A stretch of DNA of 64,000 nt from Flavobacterium glaciei (GCF_003350545.1 NZ_QQBA01000005.1:124001-188000); one strand, 5' to 3'. Counted from the stretch's first letter, positions 54,968 through 64,000 are shown. Program-made: numbers and translations. Notes: a model not told the origin generated them from the sequence alone.

Positions 54968-54980
54968 TAACTAGTATATA
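54968..54980 (+). other. Candidate attR core (13-bp direct repeat)
   Basis: TAACTAGTATATA, identical to 17102-17114 and in the same orientation, just outside the integrase gene and arm-like motifs. I take it as the right boundary of the element. Confidence 0.55.
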
Positions 54981-54981
54981 G

Positions 54982-55040
54982 GCGAAACAAAACTTGTATA
55001 TACACCCAAATATGGGTAGTTTGGCGAAGGTTTGTTTCGC
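54982..55040. repeat. Inverted repeat next to the right boundary
   Basis: GCGAAACAAA (54982-54991) and TTTGTTTCGC (55031-55040) are perfect complements. An inner ACCCA...TGGGT forms the apex. It lies immediately outside the candidate attR core. Confidence 0.65.
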
Positions 55041-55178
55041 ATTATTGATTTTCAAATATATTAAATTTTTCTTACAAATTAGTATTCAACTTTTATATTC
55101 AATATTATTTATAACGGATTTTAAACTTTAATAAAACACTTTTCAAAAACTTTGTTCTGGAAAAAACTCGTGGTTAAA

Positions 55179-55240
55179 TAGCCCCGATGGGAGCGTGTAT
55201 CCCACGCTTTTTTGGCGTGGATACTGCGGACAGCGGGACA
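55179..55240. repeat. Dispersed Bacteroidota intergenic repeat (TAGCCCCGAT type)
   Basis: TAGCCCCGATGGGAGCGTG... to GCGGACAGCGGGAC, with a hairpin GTATCCCACGC/GCGTGGATAC. I recall near-identical strings between genes in many flavobacterial genomes. Confidence 0.55.
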
Positions 55241-55375
55241 ACTCGTCTTGATAAATTATATATGTTCTGCTCCTAAAAAACAAAACGCAAAAAAAAACAC
55301 CAGTCTTGCGACTGATGTTCTAGGATTATTTATAGAATTATTGATGTAGTTAGATGGTATTCATTTTTAGGTTGC

Positions 55376-56245
55376 TTACTTTTTGCCTATTATTTTTTTG
55401 AACAGGTTTACAAGTACCAACACTATTCCACCAAAAACTAAACCTATTACTAACTCAGTTATTATAGAAGGTATTTGCGGTAGTATATCGTGTAGAAACG
55501 GAATTTCATGTACAAATATTCCGCCAGCCACTAGTAATAAAGCGATTGTTCCTATTACGGATAAACTTTTGATGACCTTTGGCAAGGCTTGTACCAGAAT
55601 GTTCCCTACTGTTTTTGAGAAACTTTTTTCTTTAGAACTCAAATTCATCAATCGTAAACCTACCTCGTCCATGCGGACAATAAGTGCTACTATACCGTAA
55701 ACGCCCACAGTTGCTATGATTGCTATGATGGAAACTACCATTATTTGGGATGAAATGGGTTTTCCTATTACTGTTCCTAGTGCAATAATCACGATTTCTA
55801 CGGAAAGAATAAAATCAGTTACAATGGCTGATTTTATTTTTTCTTTTTCAAAGGCTAAAATTTGTTCTTCGGTTAGCGGTTCTAATGAAATTTCGTTTCT
55901 GGAATGCTCGTGAGGAAAGAAGTATTCGTATATTTTTTCGGCACCTTCGTAGGCTAAATACAGTCCACCTAAGACTAAGATTATGATAACTGCTAGTGGT
56001 AAAAACGCACTCAGCAAAAAGGCTACAGGCAAAATGATGACTTTGTTGATAAAGGAACCTTTAGCAATGGCCCATAATACGGGAAGTTCTCTTGAGGAGA
56101 TAAATCCGGAAGCTTTCTCCGCATTTACGGCTAAATCGTCGCCTAATATACCCGCTGTTTTTTTTGCTGCCACTTTGCTCATTACCGCAACATCATCCAT
56201 AATTGCTGCGATATCATCTAATAATGCGAAAAATCCTGATGCCAT
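55376..56245 (-). CDS. DUF808 family membrane protein
   Basis: A 289-residue inner-membrane protein. The start ASGFFALLDDIAAIMDDVAV is the DUF808/YedI family hallmark, followed by KTAGILGDDLAVNAEKASGF. Several hydrophobic segments (for example LPVAFLLSAFLPLAVIIILV) and a GLVFGGIVLVLVNLF tail are present. Function unknown. It starts at an ATG divergent from the OsmC gene, with about 200 nt between. Confidence 0.9.
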   Translation of the reverse strand: MASGFFALLDDIAAIMDDVAVMSKVAAKKTAGILGDDLAVNAEKASGFISSRELPVLWAIAKGSFINKVIILPVAFLLSAFLPLAVIIILVLGGLYLAYEGAEKIYEYFFPHEHSRNEISLEPLTEEQILAFEKEKIKSAIVTDFILSVEIVIIALGTVIGKPISSQIMVVSIIAIIATVGVYGIVALIVRMDEVGLRLMNLSSKEKSFSKTVGNILVQALPKVIKSLSVIGTIALLLVAGGIFVHEIPFLHDILPQIPSIITELVIGLVFGGIVLVLVNLFKKIIGKK

Positions 56246-56447
56246 TTTGATTGTTTTAGAAACTGCATTGATTTTGGTATTTGCTTTGCCAAAATTTAAA
56301 CTACGTGTTTTGATTGTTTGTGCCTGCGAAGCTAAAACTTTTTCTATTTACTCTATTTATAAAATGGGTGAATTTTTAGTTAATATTCAACCAAAATCTT
56401 TCTGTAGTAACGATACTGTTTTTATTTACTTTTGAAATAAAAAAATT

Positions 56448-56915
56448 ATGGGCTTCAAACATGTATTTAAAGCTAAATTAGATTGGTTTTTTTCTAAAAA
56501 GGAAGTGCCGACGTACACTAAAAGTCATACCATAGCGATTGATGGCAGGGCTGTTCTACATGTTTCGGCGGCTAAAGCTTTCAAAGGAGATCCCGCTTTG
56601 TACAATCCTGAAGACTTGTTATTGAGCAGTGTGGTTTCCTGTCACATGATGTCTTACTTATATGTTTGCAGCCAAAATGGTATCGACGTGGTTTCTTATA
56701 CAGACGAAGCAGAAGCAACTCTTGAGGTTTTGGAAGATGGAAGCGGTCGTTTTATTGCGATTAAACTGAATCCTAATGTTTGTATCAGCAACAAAGAAAA
56801 AATAGAGGAGGCACTTAGCTTGCATAAAAAAGCAAACCAACTCTGTTTTATAGCGAATTCTTGTAATTTTCCAATTCTGCATTTTCCAACTTGTGAAATT
56901 AAAAATACCAATTAA
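56448..56915 (+). CDS. OsmC family protein
   Basis: A 155-residue protein of the OsmC/Ohr fold. The first cysteine is in LLLSSVVSCHMMSYLYVC and the second in NQLCFIANSC, the pair that reduces organic peroxides in family members. It resembles the OsmC-like SACOL1771 type more than Ohr. It is followed by a terminator hairpin at 56953-56983 (CACCAGCC/GACTGATG). Confidence 0.87.
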   Translation: MGFKHVFKAKLDWFFSKKEVPTYTKSHTIAIDGRAVLHVSAAKAFKGDPALYNPEDLLLSSVVSCHMMSYLYVCSQNGIDVVSYTDEAEATLEVLEDGSGRFIAIKLNPNVCISNKEKIEEALSLHKKANQLCFIANSCNFPILHFPTCEIKNTN

Positions 56916-57006
56916 ATCTACCGGTTTACCCCATAAAAACAGAATAGCATAAAAAAACACCAGCCTTAGGACTGATGTTTTCATAATTTTAAATGTTTCT
57001 AGATTC

Positions 57007-59610
57007 TTAAGAAACTAACTCGGTTTGATTTCTAAAAACTAGTTTCCCATCAAAAGCATCTATCAAAACGATGCTATCTGTTGTAATTTTTCCAGAGAGA
57101 ATTTCTTTGGATAATTCATTGAGCACAACTCTTTGAATCACTCTTTTAACTGGTCTGGCTCCAAATTGCGGATCATATCCTTTGTCAGCTAAATAGGCAA
57201 TAGCTTCTGGGGTTGCGTCCATTGTGATGCCTTGTAACGCTAACATTTTAGTCACACTTTTTAATTGTAATCCTACAATTTGAGCAATGTTTTCAGTAGT
57301 CAGAGGCGTAAACATCACGATTTCGTCGATACGGTTTATGAATTCAGGACGCACCGTTTGTTTCAATAATGCTAGCACTTCGATTTTTGCAACTTCGGTG
57401 GCGGCTTCCACACTTCCTTTCAAATTATCAAATTTATCCTGAATAATTTGGCTTCCCATATTCGAAGTCATGATGATAATTGTGTTTTTAAAATCAGCTA
57501 AACGTCCTTTGTTATCTGTCAAACGTCCTTCATCAAGAACTTGCAACAAGATATTGAAGGTATCTGGATGCGCTTTTTCAATCTCATCCAGTAAGATTAC
57601 AGAATACGGTTTTCTACGAACGGCTTCGGTCAATTGTCCGCCTTCATCGTAACCTACATATCCTGGAGGCGCACCTACTAAACGGCTTACGCTGTGGCGT
57701 TCCTGGTATTCGCTCATATCGATACGCGTCATTGCATTTTCATCATCAAACAGGTATTCGGCTAATGCTTTTGCTAATTCTGTTTTTCCAACTCCTGTTG
57801 TCCCAAGGAAAAGAAAGGTTCCCACTGGTTTTTTCATATCCTGTAATCCCGCACGGCTTCTGCGCACGGCATCACTTACGGCTTGTATGGCTTCTTCTTG
57901 TCCTACGACTCTGTGATGCAATTCATCTTCCAGTTTTAGTAGTTTTTCTCGTTCGCCCTGAAGCATTTTCATCACTGGAATTCCAGTCCATTTGGCTACA
58001 ACCTCTGCAATATCTTCGCGAGTAACTTCTTCTTTTATCAACGAAGTTCCCGATTGGTTTTCTTGTAATTCCTTGAGTAATATGGTTAAACGTTCTTGGG
58101 CTTCTTTGATTTTACCGTAACGAATTTCGGCTACTTTTCCATAATCGCCATCACGCTCTGCACGTTCTGCTTCGTATTTAAAATCTTCGATCTCCGTTTT
58201 TACGGCTTGAATATTGTCTACAACATCTTTTTCTGATTTCCATTTGGCGTAGATTTCATTGCGGTCTTCTTTGAGGTTTGCCAAATCCAAACCTAAAATT
58301 TTGAGTTTGCTTTCGTCTTTTTCTCTTTTAATGGCCTCAATTTCAATTTCTAATTGCATTATTTTTCGGTCCAAAACATCCAGTTCTTCGGGTTTCGAAT
58401 TGATTTCCATACGCAGTTTTGAAGCGGCTTCGTCCATTAAATCAATCGCTTTATCTGGAAGAAAACGGTTTGTAATATAGCGTTGCGATAATTCAACAGC
58501 TGCAATAATAGCGTCGTCTTTGATTTGGACTTTATGATGCGTTTCGTATTTTTCCTTGATACCACGTAAAATCGAAATGGCACTTTCGGTATCCGGTTCT
58601 TCAATCATTATTTTTTGGAAACGTCTTTCTAGTGCTTTGTCTTTTTCAAAGTATTTTTGATATTCGTCTAATGTGGTTGCCCCAATAGCACGAAGTTCTC
58701 CACGAGCTAAGGCTGGTTTTAAGATGTTTGCCGCATCCATAGCGCCTTCGCCACCGCCAGCACCAACAAGGGTATGGATTTCGTCAATGAATAAAACAAT
58801 ATCACCTTCGGCAGAAGTCACTTCTTTTACTACGGATTTTAATCGTTCTTCAAATTCTCCTTTGTATTTAGCGCCGGCAATCAGCGCTCCCATATCAAGA
58901 GAATATACGATTTTGTCTTTCAAATTATCAGGTACATCTCCATCTACGATTCGATGTGCTAAACCTTCAGCAATGGCGGTTTTTCCCACACCAGGTTCTC
59001 CCACTAGCATTGGGTTATTTTTAGTGCGACGCGTTAGAATTTGCAATACTCTTCGAATTTCCTCATCACGACCAATAACGGGATCCAGTTTTCCAGATCT
59101 TGCCAGTTCGTTAAGATTTTTGGCGTATTTATTTAATGAATTGTAGGTTTCTTCGGCAGATGCCGAAGTGACTCTTTCTCCTTTTCGCAATTCTTCTATG
59201 GCGGCTTTCAAGCCTTTTCCGGTTACGCCTTGGTCTTTTAATATTTGTGCTACCTTAGTTTTTGAATCAAAAATCGCCAAAATCAAATGCTCCACAGAAA
59301 CGAATTCGTCATTCATTTTTTTAGCGATAATTTCCGCTTCGTTAAGCATTGTGTTTGCGGTTCTGGAAAGCATAATTTCGCCTCCGGACACTTTCGGAAA
59401 ACTTTGAATGGTGCTGTCTAAAATTTGAAGAAATAGTGGAACATTCACGTTTAATTTTTTCAAAATAAAAGGGGCCACATTTTCATCAACTTCAAAAATA
59501 GCTTTAAAAATGTGTTCGTTTTCTATTTGTTGCTGCCCGTGACTTTGCGCCAATTGTTGCGAAAGCTGTATGGCTTCCTGCGATTTGATAGTGAATTTAT
59601 TTATGTTCAT
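57007..59610 (-). CDS. clpB: ATP-dependent chaperone ClpB
   Basis: An 867-residue AAA+ disaggregase from the ATG at 59610 (MNINKFTIKSQEAIQLSQQL); an upstream frame to 59655 adds residues outside the family. It has an N-terminal repeat domain, NBD1 (GEPGVGKTAIAEG, LFIDEIHTLVGAG), the long M-domain coiled coil (about 410-525) and NBD2 (GTTGVGKTELAKA, ILLDEIEKAHPDTF). It rescues aggregated proteins with DnaK. No CIRCE-type operator is visible upstream. Confidence 0.97.
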   Translation of the reverse strand: MNINKFTIKSQEAIQLSQQLAQSHGQQQIENEHIFKAIFEVDENVAPFILKKLNVNVPLFLQILDSTIQSFPKVSGGEIMLSRTANTMLNEAEIIAKKMNDEFVSVEHLILAIFDSKTKVAQILKDQGVTGKGLKAAIEELRKGERVTSASAEETYNSLNKYAKNLNELARSGKLDPVIGRDEEIRRVLQILTRRTKNNPMLVGEPGVGKTAIAEGLAHRIVDGDVPDNLKDKIVYSLDMGALIAGAKYKGEFEERLKSVVKEVTSAEGDIVLFIDEIHTLVGAGGGEGAMDAANILKPALARGELRAIGATTLDEYQKYFEKDKALERRFQKIMIEEPDTESAISILRGIKEKYETHHKVQIKDDAIIAAVELSQRYITNRFLPDKAIDLMDEAASKLRMEINSKPEELDVLDRKIMQLEIEIEAIKREKDESKLKILGLDLANLKEDRNEIYAKWKSEKDVVDNIQAVKTEIEDFKYEAERAERDGDYGKVAEIRYGKIKEAQERLTILLKELQENQSGTSLIKEEVTREDIAEVVAKWTGIPVMKMLQGEREKLLKLEDELHHRVVGQEEAIQAVSDAVRRSRAGLQDMKKPVGTFLFLGTTGVGKTELAKALAEYLFDDENAMTRIDMSEYQERHSVSRLVGAPPGYVGYDEGGQLTEAVRRKPYSVILLDEIEKAHPDTFNILLQVLDEGRLTDNKGRLADFKNTIIIMTSNMGSQIIQDKFDNLKGSVEAATEVAKIEVLALLKQTVRPEFINRIDEIVMFTPLTTENIAQIVGLQLKSVTKMLALQGITMDATPEAIAYLADKGYDPQFGARPVKRVIQRVVLNELSKEILSGKITTDSIVLIDAFDGKLVFRNQTELVS

Positions 59611-59755
59611 GATGTTATATTGTTTTGTGGTTATTTGACTAACTTTGCGAATCAATATTCAATTTACATTCCAATACAATAATACCGACAAATTGACAGA
59701 AATTTCATGATTTTTATCATATTTTAAAGTCAAAATGTCTTAAAACAAGACAATT

Positions 59756-60145
59756 ATGAGTTTTTTTAAAAATATGTTCAACGGTTCAGAAGAAAAAGAG
59801 TCAAACGAAAACAAGATCAACTGGAATGAATTAACTGATTTAGGGCAATTGGATGAAATTATAGCTGCATCGAATGAAAAACCGGTAGCAATTTTTAAAC
59901 ACAGTACCCGATGCAGTGTTAGTAGAATGGCGCTGAAACAGTTTGAAAATCAGTTTAATAGCTCAGATAAAGTTACGCCTTATTTTTTAGATTTAATAGC
60001 TTATCGCGATATTTCTAATGAAATTGCAACTCGTTTTGGAGTGTATCATCAATCACCACAATTGATTTTAATTAAAGAAGGTAAAGCTATTTATAACGTT
60101 TCGCACAGCGATATTGATGCGGAAGAATTGGGGACAAAATTGTAG
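59756..60145 (+). CDS. ytxJ: Bacillithiol system redox-active protein YtxJ
   Basis: A 129-residue thioredoxin-fold protein. AIFKHSTRCSVSRMALKQFE holds the single active cysteine of the YtxJ family, and GVYHQSPQLILIKEGKAIYN is the conserved cis-Pro region. It is thought to reverse bacillithiolation of proteins, consistent with bacillithiol use by Bacteroidota. The first 25 residues (SFFKNMFNGSEEKESNENK) are a polar extension. It is divergent from clpB. Confidence 0.9.
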   Translation: MSFFKNMFNGSEEKESNENKINWNELTDLGQLDEIIAASNEKPVAIFKHSTRCSVSRMALKQFENQFNSSDKVTPYFLDLIAYRDISNEIATRFGVYHQSPQLILIKEGKAIYNVSHSDIDAEELGTKL

Positions 60146-60163
60146 ATTTATCGTCGAATTTTT

Positions 60164-61324
60164 CTAAAACTCACCTCCTGAGCCTCCACCACTAAATCCT
60201 CCATCACCAAATTTCATTGGAGACTCTACCGTGGTTTCGGGTTGTAATCCCAATTGTGTCGCCATAAGTATTTCGGCTGTGCCAAGTAGATTTCCTTGCG
60301 AGAAACGATCCGGTTGAAAAGTAACACCGTTGGCATTGTTTTTAATCTTTTTTATGACAAAAAAAGAAATAGTAAATAATATCAAACCACCAATGGTTAA
60401 GGCTAATTCAATAGCTAGAACGGAATAATAAAATAGCACGGTGTATATTGAGAAAAAAAGAGCTAGGATACCTATCCAAAGCATAAAGCGATCTTTTTTG
60501 TATAAAGACAAAACTACATATCCTACTGGAACGATGAACATAAATCCATAAAAGAAAAAGGCAAATGGAATATCGTTATTTGCAGTAACAATTACACCCA
60601 TTAATTCACTTGAAAGTTCTCTAACCACCATATAATTTCCTGATACGTAAAATAAAATCAGTGCAAAAGCTTGGGTAAAAATAAGGCCGTTGTAATAAAA
60701 AGGAAGTGTTAATTTTGTTAGTAATTTTTTGCTGCCAAAATAGATAGCAATTGCAAAAAACATCATTGTAAAAGGCAGTATCGTTTTTGCGAAAGCGCTT
60801 AATTCAAACATTGTAAAAATCACTGAACACGTGATTGATATACAAAACAAGACAGCCATTGATAGCTGTACATACCTCAGATAACAAAGCAAGGAAGATA
60901 TTGAGAGTATTAGGGAAATGGTAAGTTCGTTTCCGTCTGTTGAAATGCCTATTGCTATTGCTAAGCACAATTGAGAACCCAGCAAGAAAGCATCGTCAAG
61001 GCCGTAACAGTAATATTTTAGATGGGTTAAAAATTCAGTACCAATGAAACCAATAAAAGCAAAAAGATACACTAGAAATTGATAATTTTCACTAATAGCA
61101 TCTATGCTGATTAAAGTAAGAAAGCCACAAATGGACGAATATAAAAAGCTTCCTAAAAGCAAAAATCCAATTCGTATCAAGATGTTTTTCTGAGTTTTAA
61201 GAACAGTTAAATTTTTATCAATTAGGCGAAACTGACTTTCATTAATAAATCTTGCTTTTTTTAAAGAGCGTCCTTCTGCAACTAAGAACTCTTGCTGCAA
61301 TTCAGTTTTATTATATTGAATCAT
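60164..61324 (-). CDS. Polytopic membrane protein with Gly-rich C-terminus, DUF4401-like
   Basis: A 386-residue protein from the ATG at 61324 (MIQYNKTELQQEFL), overlapping the stop of the upstream gene by 14 nt. About ten hydrophobic segments follow, and the end is GDGGFSGGGSGGEF. It is the partner of the DUF2157-type protein, as is common in Bacteroidota. Function unknown. Confidence 0.65.
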   Translation of the reverse strand: MIQYNKTELQQEFLVAEGRSLKKARFINESQFRLIDKNLTVLKTQKNILIRIGFLLLGSFLYSSICGFLTLISIDAISENYQFLVYLFAFIGFIGTEFLTHLKYYCYGLDDAFLLGSQLCLAIAIGISTDGNELTISLILSISSLLCYLRYVQLSMAVLFCISITCSVIFTMFELSAFAKTILPFTMMFFAIAIYFGSKKLLTKLTLPFYYNGLIFTQAFALILFYVSGNYMVVRELSSELMGVIVTANNDIPFAFFFYGFMFIVPVGYVVLSLYKKDRFMLWIGILALFFSIYTVLFYYSVLAIELALTIGGLILFTISFFVIKKIKNNANGVTFQPDRFSQGNLLGTAEILMATQLGLQPETTVESPMKFGDGGFSGGGSGGEF

Positions 61325-62315
61325 GATTAGTTTTTTTATTGAATTGTTTAACAAGTCGAATGAAGTAAATAATAGAACCAATAAAGTAAAAGGGAACTAA
61401 AAAAAAGAGGGGAATAAATAATTCACTATTAATATTGCTGAATTCTAATAATTTAAACAAGAATATATTTAGACCGATATAGGCGTAAATTAGGGTAAAC
61501 ACAAACAAAGAAACCGATTTAATGAGGTAACTGGTACGGTAAAAATAATAGCAGGAACCAGCCAAAAGCAGTATAAAAATGCCCCAATAGCTATCTGATA
61601 AATTATTGATACAAGCAATGCTTATAATATGCAAAGCAAAAGTGAGAAATACTAGATTAAAGTGTTTTTTTAAGTCATTTTTTTCACTGTAAATAGTCCA
61701 AATTACTAGTGAAATACCTAATGAAATTGCTGAATAGCTCAGGGTATTGTTATCGTTAAATTCATTTTGAAGTAAAGACTGTGGAGAAACGGATAAACCA
61801 ATGTATGCCGCTAAACCCGTGATTGCGATAGATAAGATACTTTTATTGTCAAAATAATAGGCACAAAAGAAAGCTATTGCAGTGGGAATAACAGTGGCTA
61901 AGCCGTAATGTGTGCCAAAAATTGCATATTGAAATTGTAGATAGCCAACAAAAATGCAGCTTAATAATACTGCCGCTAAAATGAGGTAATCAAAAATAGG
62001 ATTTTCAAATTGAGTTTGCTGTTTTTTAAATCCGATGGAGTTTTTAAAGCAGAAGTAAAAACAAATAACAATAACCAATAATAAAAAAGCCAAAATGGCG
62101 ATATGTCCAATACTATCTATGTTTTGGTAAATCAAAATCCCTATACCGGTAGTAAATAGTATTACAGAGGCGTACAAAAATAATTTAAGCTCAGTATGTA
62201 ATGAAAAAAGATTTAAATTTCGATAGGCCTTTACTTGCTCAAATTGGTCGATGGTTATTAATTCTTTTTCTAAAAGGCTTTCAGTTGCCTCTTCTTTAAA
62301 TTTACTTATACTCAT
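61311..62315 (-). CDS. DUF2157 domain membrane protein
   Basis: A 334-residue protein. The cytosolic start (SKFKEEATESLLEKELITID) precedes about ten hydrophobic segments such as FLYASVILFTTGIGILIY. It fits the DUF2157 pattern, where a short soluble N-terminus is followed by a multi-pass membrane region. It is translationally coupled to the next gene. Function unknown. Confidence 0.75.
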   Translation of the reverse strand: MSISKFKEEATESLLEKELITIDQFEQVKAYRNLNLFSLHTELKLFLYASVILFTTGIGILIYQNIDSIGHIAILAFLLLVIVICFYFCFKNSIGFKKQQTQFENPIFDYLILAAVLLSCIFVGYLQFQYAIFGTHYGLATVIPTAIAFFCAYYFDNKSILSIAITGLAAYIGLSVSPQSLLQNEFNDNNTLSYSAISLGISLVIWTIYSEKNDLKKHFNLVFLTFALHIISIACINNLSDSYWGIFILLLAGSCYYFYRTSYLIKSVSLFVFTLIYAYIGLNIFLFKLLEFSNINSELFIPLFFLVPFYFIGSIIYFIRLVKQFNKKTNHDSI

Positions 62316-62469
62316 ATCAAATTGAAATTTAAACTCAAATATAAGTTTAAACTGTTAATTTATTGTCAAAAATGTCATTTTTTAGGTTGAAATTTATTCA
62401 AATAAAAAATCCATTCTCTTAAATAAGAATGGATTTTTAAAAATAGATGTGATTGTTTTTTACTTTTAT

Positions 62470-63780
62470 TTAATGGTAAGCCTTCATCATTTTTTCTTTT
62501 ATTTCGGATAAACACAAATTATTAATACTTCCTTCGTGCGTGTGCTTCGTTTCTTTTGGAGATTGAAAAGTCCCATTTTCCAGTTGTTCTGCAACCGCTT
62601 TGTAAGCATCTCTAAAAGGCATCCCTGCAACAACCATTTCGTTTAAAGTATCAACAGTAAAAAGATAATCGTATTTTTTATCGGCTAAAATATTGTCTTT
62701 TACTTTGATGTCTTTTATAGCGAAAATCGCAATATCCAAACAGGCTTGCAGGTTTTGAATCGCTGGAAATAATCCTTCTTTCAGCAATTGTAAATCCCTG
62801 TGATAGCCACTCGGAAGGTTATTGGTAATTAAAGTAATTTCATAAGGTAACGCTTGAATTTTGTTGCATTTTCCGCGAATTAATTCAAAAACGTCTGGGT
62901 TTTTCTTGTGTGGCATGATGCTCGAACCCGTGGTGAGATGCGAAGGCAAAGTGATGAAATCAAAATTCTGACTCATATACAAACAAACATCCATCGAGAA
63001 CTTAGCCAAAGTTGCAGCAACGCTACTCATAGCAAAAGCGACTGATTTTTCTGATTTTCCACGACTCATTTGAGCGGCAACCGAATTGAATTTTAAAGTT
63101 TCAAAACCTAATTCCTGTGTGGTGAATGTCCTGTTGATAGGAAATGAACTTCCGTAACCTGCGGCTGAGCCTAATGGGTTTTGGTCTACAATTTTTAAAG
63201 CAGCATTCAACATCGTTATATCATCAATCAAAGTTTCAGCGTAAGCGGAAAACCACATTCCGAAAGATGAAGGCATAGCAATTTGTAGGTGCGTGTATCC
63301 TGGCAACAACACATTCTGGTGCTTTTCTGCTGATTCCATCAGTAAATCAAAAAGGCTTTTTACTTGCTCTTTTAGTTCTTTAACGACATCTTTCAAGTAT
63401 AAATTAACATCTACTAAAACTTGGTCGTTACGAGAACGGGCGGTATGAATTTTTTTTCCAGCGTCTCCCAATTTTACGGTCAGTAAATATTCGATTTTGG
63501 AATGTACGTCTTCAAAACTGTCTTCGATTTCGAAATTACCGTTTTCAGCATCTTTTATTATTTCTTCCAAAGCCAAAACCAAAGAAACGGTTTCGGAGTC
63601 TGTTAAAAGACCGATTTGACCCAGCATTTTTGCATGTGCAATAGAACCTAATGCATCATATTTGGCGAGAACTAAATCGAGTTCTCTGTCGTTTCCAACG
63701 GTGAAATGTTCGATTTGCTTATCGGTTGGTATTCCTTTTTCCCAAAGTTTCATAGGTGTATTTTTTTGTTGTAGGGACAA
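62470..63780 (-). CDS. argH: Argininosuccinate lyase
   Basis: A 436-residue enzyme of the fumarase/aspartase superfamily that cleaves argininosuccinate to arginine and fumarate, the last step of arginine synthesis. Motifs: EDVHSKIEYLL, ARSRNDQVLVDVNLYLKD, PGYTHLQIAMPSSFG and the signature GSSIMPHKKNPDVFELIR with the catalytic Ser. A hairpin at about 62406-62440 (CCATTCTC/GAATGG) may end the transcript. It follows the M20 peptidase gene, as in Bacteroidota arginine operons. Confidence 0.95.
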   Translation of the reverse strand: MSLQQKNTPMKLWEKGIPTDKQIEHFTVGNDRELDLVLAKYDALGSIAHAKMLGQIGLLTDSETVSLVLALEEIIKDAENGNFEIEDSFEDVHSKIEYLLTVKLGDAGKKIHTARSRNDQVLVDVNLYLKDVVKELKEQVKSLFDLLMESAEKHQNVLLPGYTHLQIAMPSSFGMWFSAYAETLIDDITMLNAALKIVDQNPLGSAAGYGSSFPINRTFTTQELGFETLKFNSVAAQMSRGKSEKSVAFAMSSVAATLAKFSMDVCLYMSQNFDFITLPSHLTTGSSIMPHKKNPDVFELIRGKCNKIQALPYEITLITNNLPSGYHRDLQLLKEGLFPAIQNLQACLDIAIFAIKDIKVKDNILADKKYDYLFTVDTLNEMVVAGMPFRDAYKAVAEQLENGTFQSPKETKHTHEGSINNLCLSEIKEKMMKAYH

Positions 63781-63801
63781 GTCGCGACTTGTCTCTACAT
63801 A

Positions 63802-64000
63802 TTATTGTTTGAAAAAATCAGTTAGTATTTTAATATACAATTGAATTCCTTCTTCTATTTCGTTAATAAATATAAATTCGTCTGCCGAGTGTGACCTCAG
63901 GGTTTCGCCAGGTCCTAATTTCAAGGATTGACAACTCAAAACCGATTGATCCGAAAGGGTAGGAGAGCCGTACGTGGTTCTTCCCAACGCAATTCCGGCT
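63802..64000 (-). CDS. M20 family metallo-hydrolase (acetylornithine deacetylase-like), partial
   Basis: The C-terminal 65 residues of a gene that continues beyond the right window edge. The visible part, GRTTYGSPTLSDQSVLSCQS, then GPGETLRSHSADEFIFINEI, matches the end of M20 peptidases, with the conserved HSADEFI. The position directly before argH fits the ArgE-type enzyme of the Bacteroidota arginine pathway. Confidence 0.85.
   Translation of the reverse strand, partial: AGIALGRTTYGSPTLSDQSVLSCQSLKLGPGETLRSHSADEFIFINEIEEGIQLYIKILTDFFKQ

Larger units (their letters stand above)
54732..55375. other. Gene-free interval containing the right element end
   Basis: About 640 nt. It contains the GTACAAC motifs, the candidate attR core, an inverted repeat, a dispersed repeat and a terminator hairpin (ACCAGTC with GACTGATGT at about 55300-55321). 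No gene is supported. Confidence 0.7.

Noticed and set aside
57470..59407. Several plus-strand frames of 60-157 residues opposite clpB
   Set aside because: clpB is complete and conserved on the other strand; the opposite frames are shadows.

Overview
The window looks like a chromosome segment of a Flavobacterium-like member of the Bacteroidota. It is AT-rich, and its core genes are typical of that group: smpB, clpB, a bacillithiol-linked YtxJ protein, the agmatine deiminase/N-carbamoylputrescine amidase pair, argH beside an M20 peptidase, and a VF530-type DNA-binding protein. The tyrosine integrase and the VirE/BT4734-type replication protein are also of Bacteroidota type. All family calls come from reading motifs; no database search was run.

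Layout. (1) Positions 1-17.1 kb are ordinary chromosome: a voltage-gated channel fragment, an exonuclease/GIY-YIG protein, a PLP-homeostasis protein, DUF1015, two dehydrogenases, pcm, a Fic protein, smpB, small envelope proteins, an M1 peptidase, polyamine genes and two small lipoproteins next to a long imperfect palindrome. (2) Positions 17.1-54.98 kb look like one integrated element of about 38 kb. It is bounded by a 13-bp direct repeat (17102-17114 and 54968-54980), with paired GTACAAC motifs just inside each end and a tyrosine integrase at the right end. I see no relaxase or conjugation gene, so it is probably non-autonomous. (3) Positions 55.0-64.0 kb return to chromosome: DUF808, OsmC, clpB, ytxJ, two membrane proteins, argH and the end of an M20 peptidase gene.

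Inside the element, from left to right: a nuclease/DUF5675/small-membrane-protein module (17.2-19.6 kb); a PD-(D/E)XK-like protein and a small cysteine-containing protein; 1.5 kb of gene-free DNA packed with long hairpins in imperfect tandem copies (21.19-22.67 kb); a Cas4/RecB-like nuclease-helicase gene broken by a frameshift in an A8 tract (22.9-26.25 kb); a tightly coupled four-gene operon of UPF1-like helicase, IF2N/PLD protein, DUF1257-DUF2997-like protein and Ycf46-like AAA ATPase (35.07-26.52 kb); an excisionase-like gene; two converging operons that together look like a divergent DNA-sulfur-modification (Dnd-like) system (36.0-49.3 kb); and the VirE protein, HTH protein, accessory protein and integrase (49.7-54.7 kb).

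The two most promising systems are the following. The Dnd-like locus pairs DndC-like PAPS reductase, cysteine desulfurase and a DndD-like SMC ATPase with DUF4007, a large P-loop ATPase, a PLD-DEAH helicase, a DEDDh exonuclease, a membrane protein and a small protein resembling the sulfur-binding domain of phosphorothioate-dependent endonucleases. I see no canonical DndB, DndE or DndFGH. The second system is the four-gene helicase/PLD/DUF1257/Ycf46-like operon, which I cannot match to a named defence system. Both have candidate palindromic operators upstream. The hairpin array is the most striking noncoding feature.
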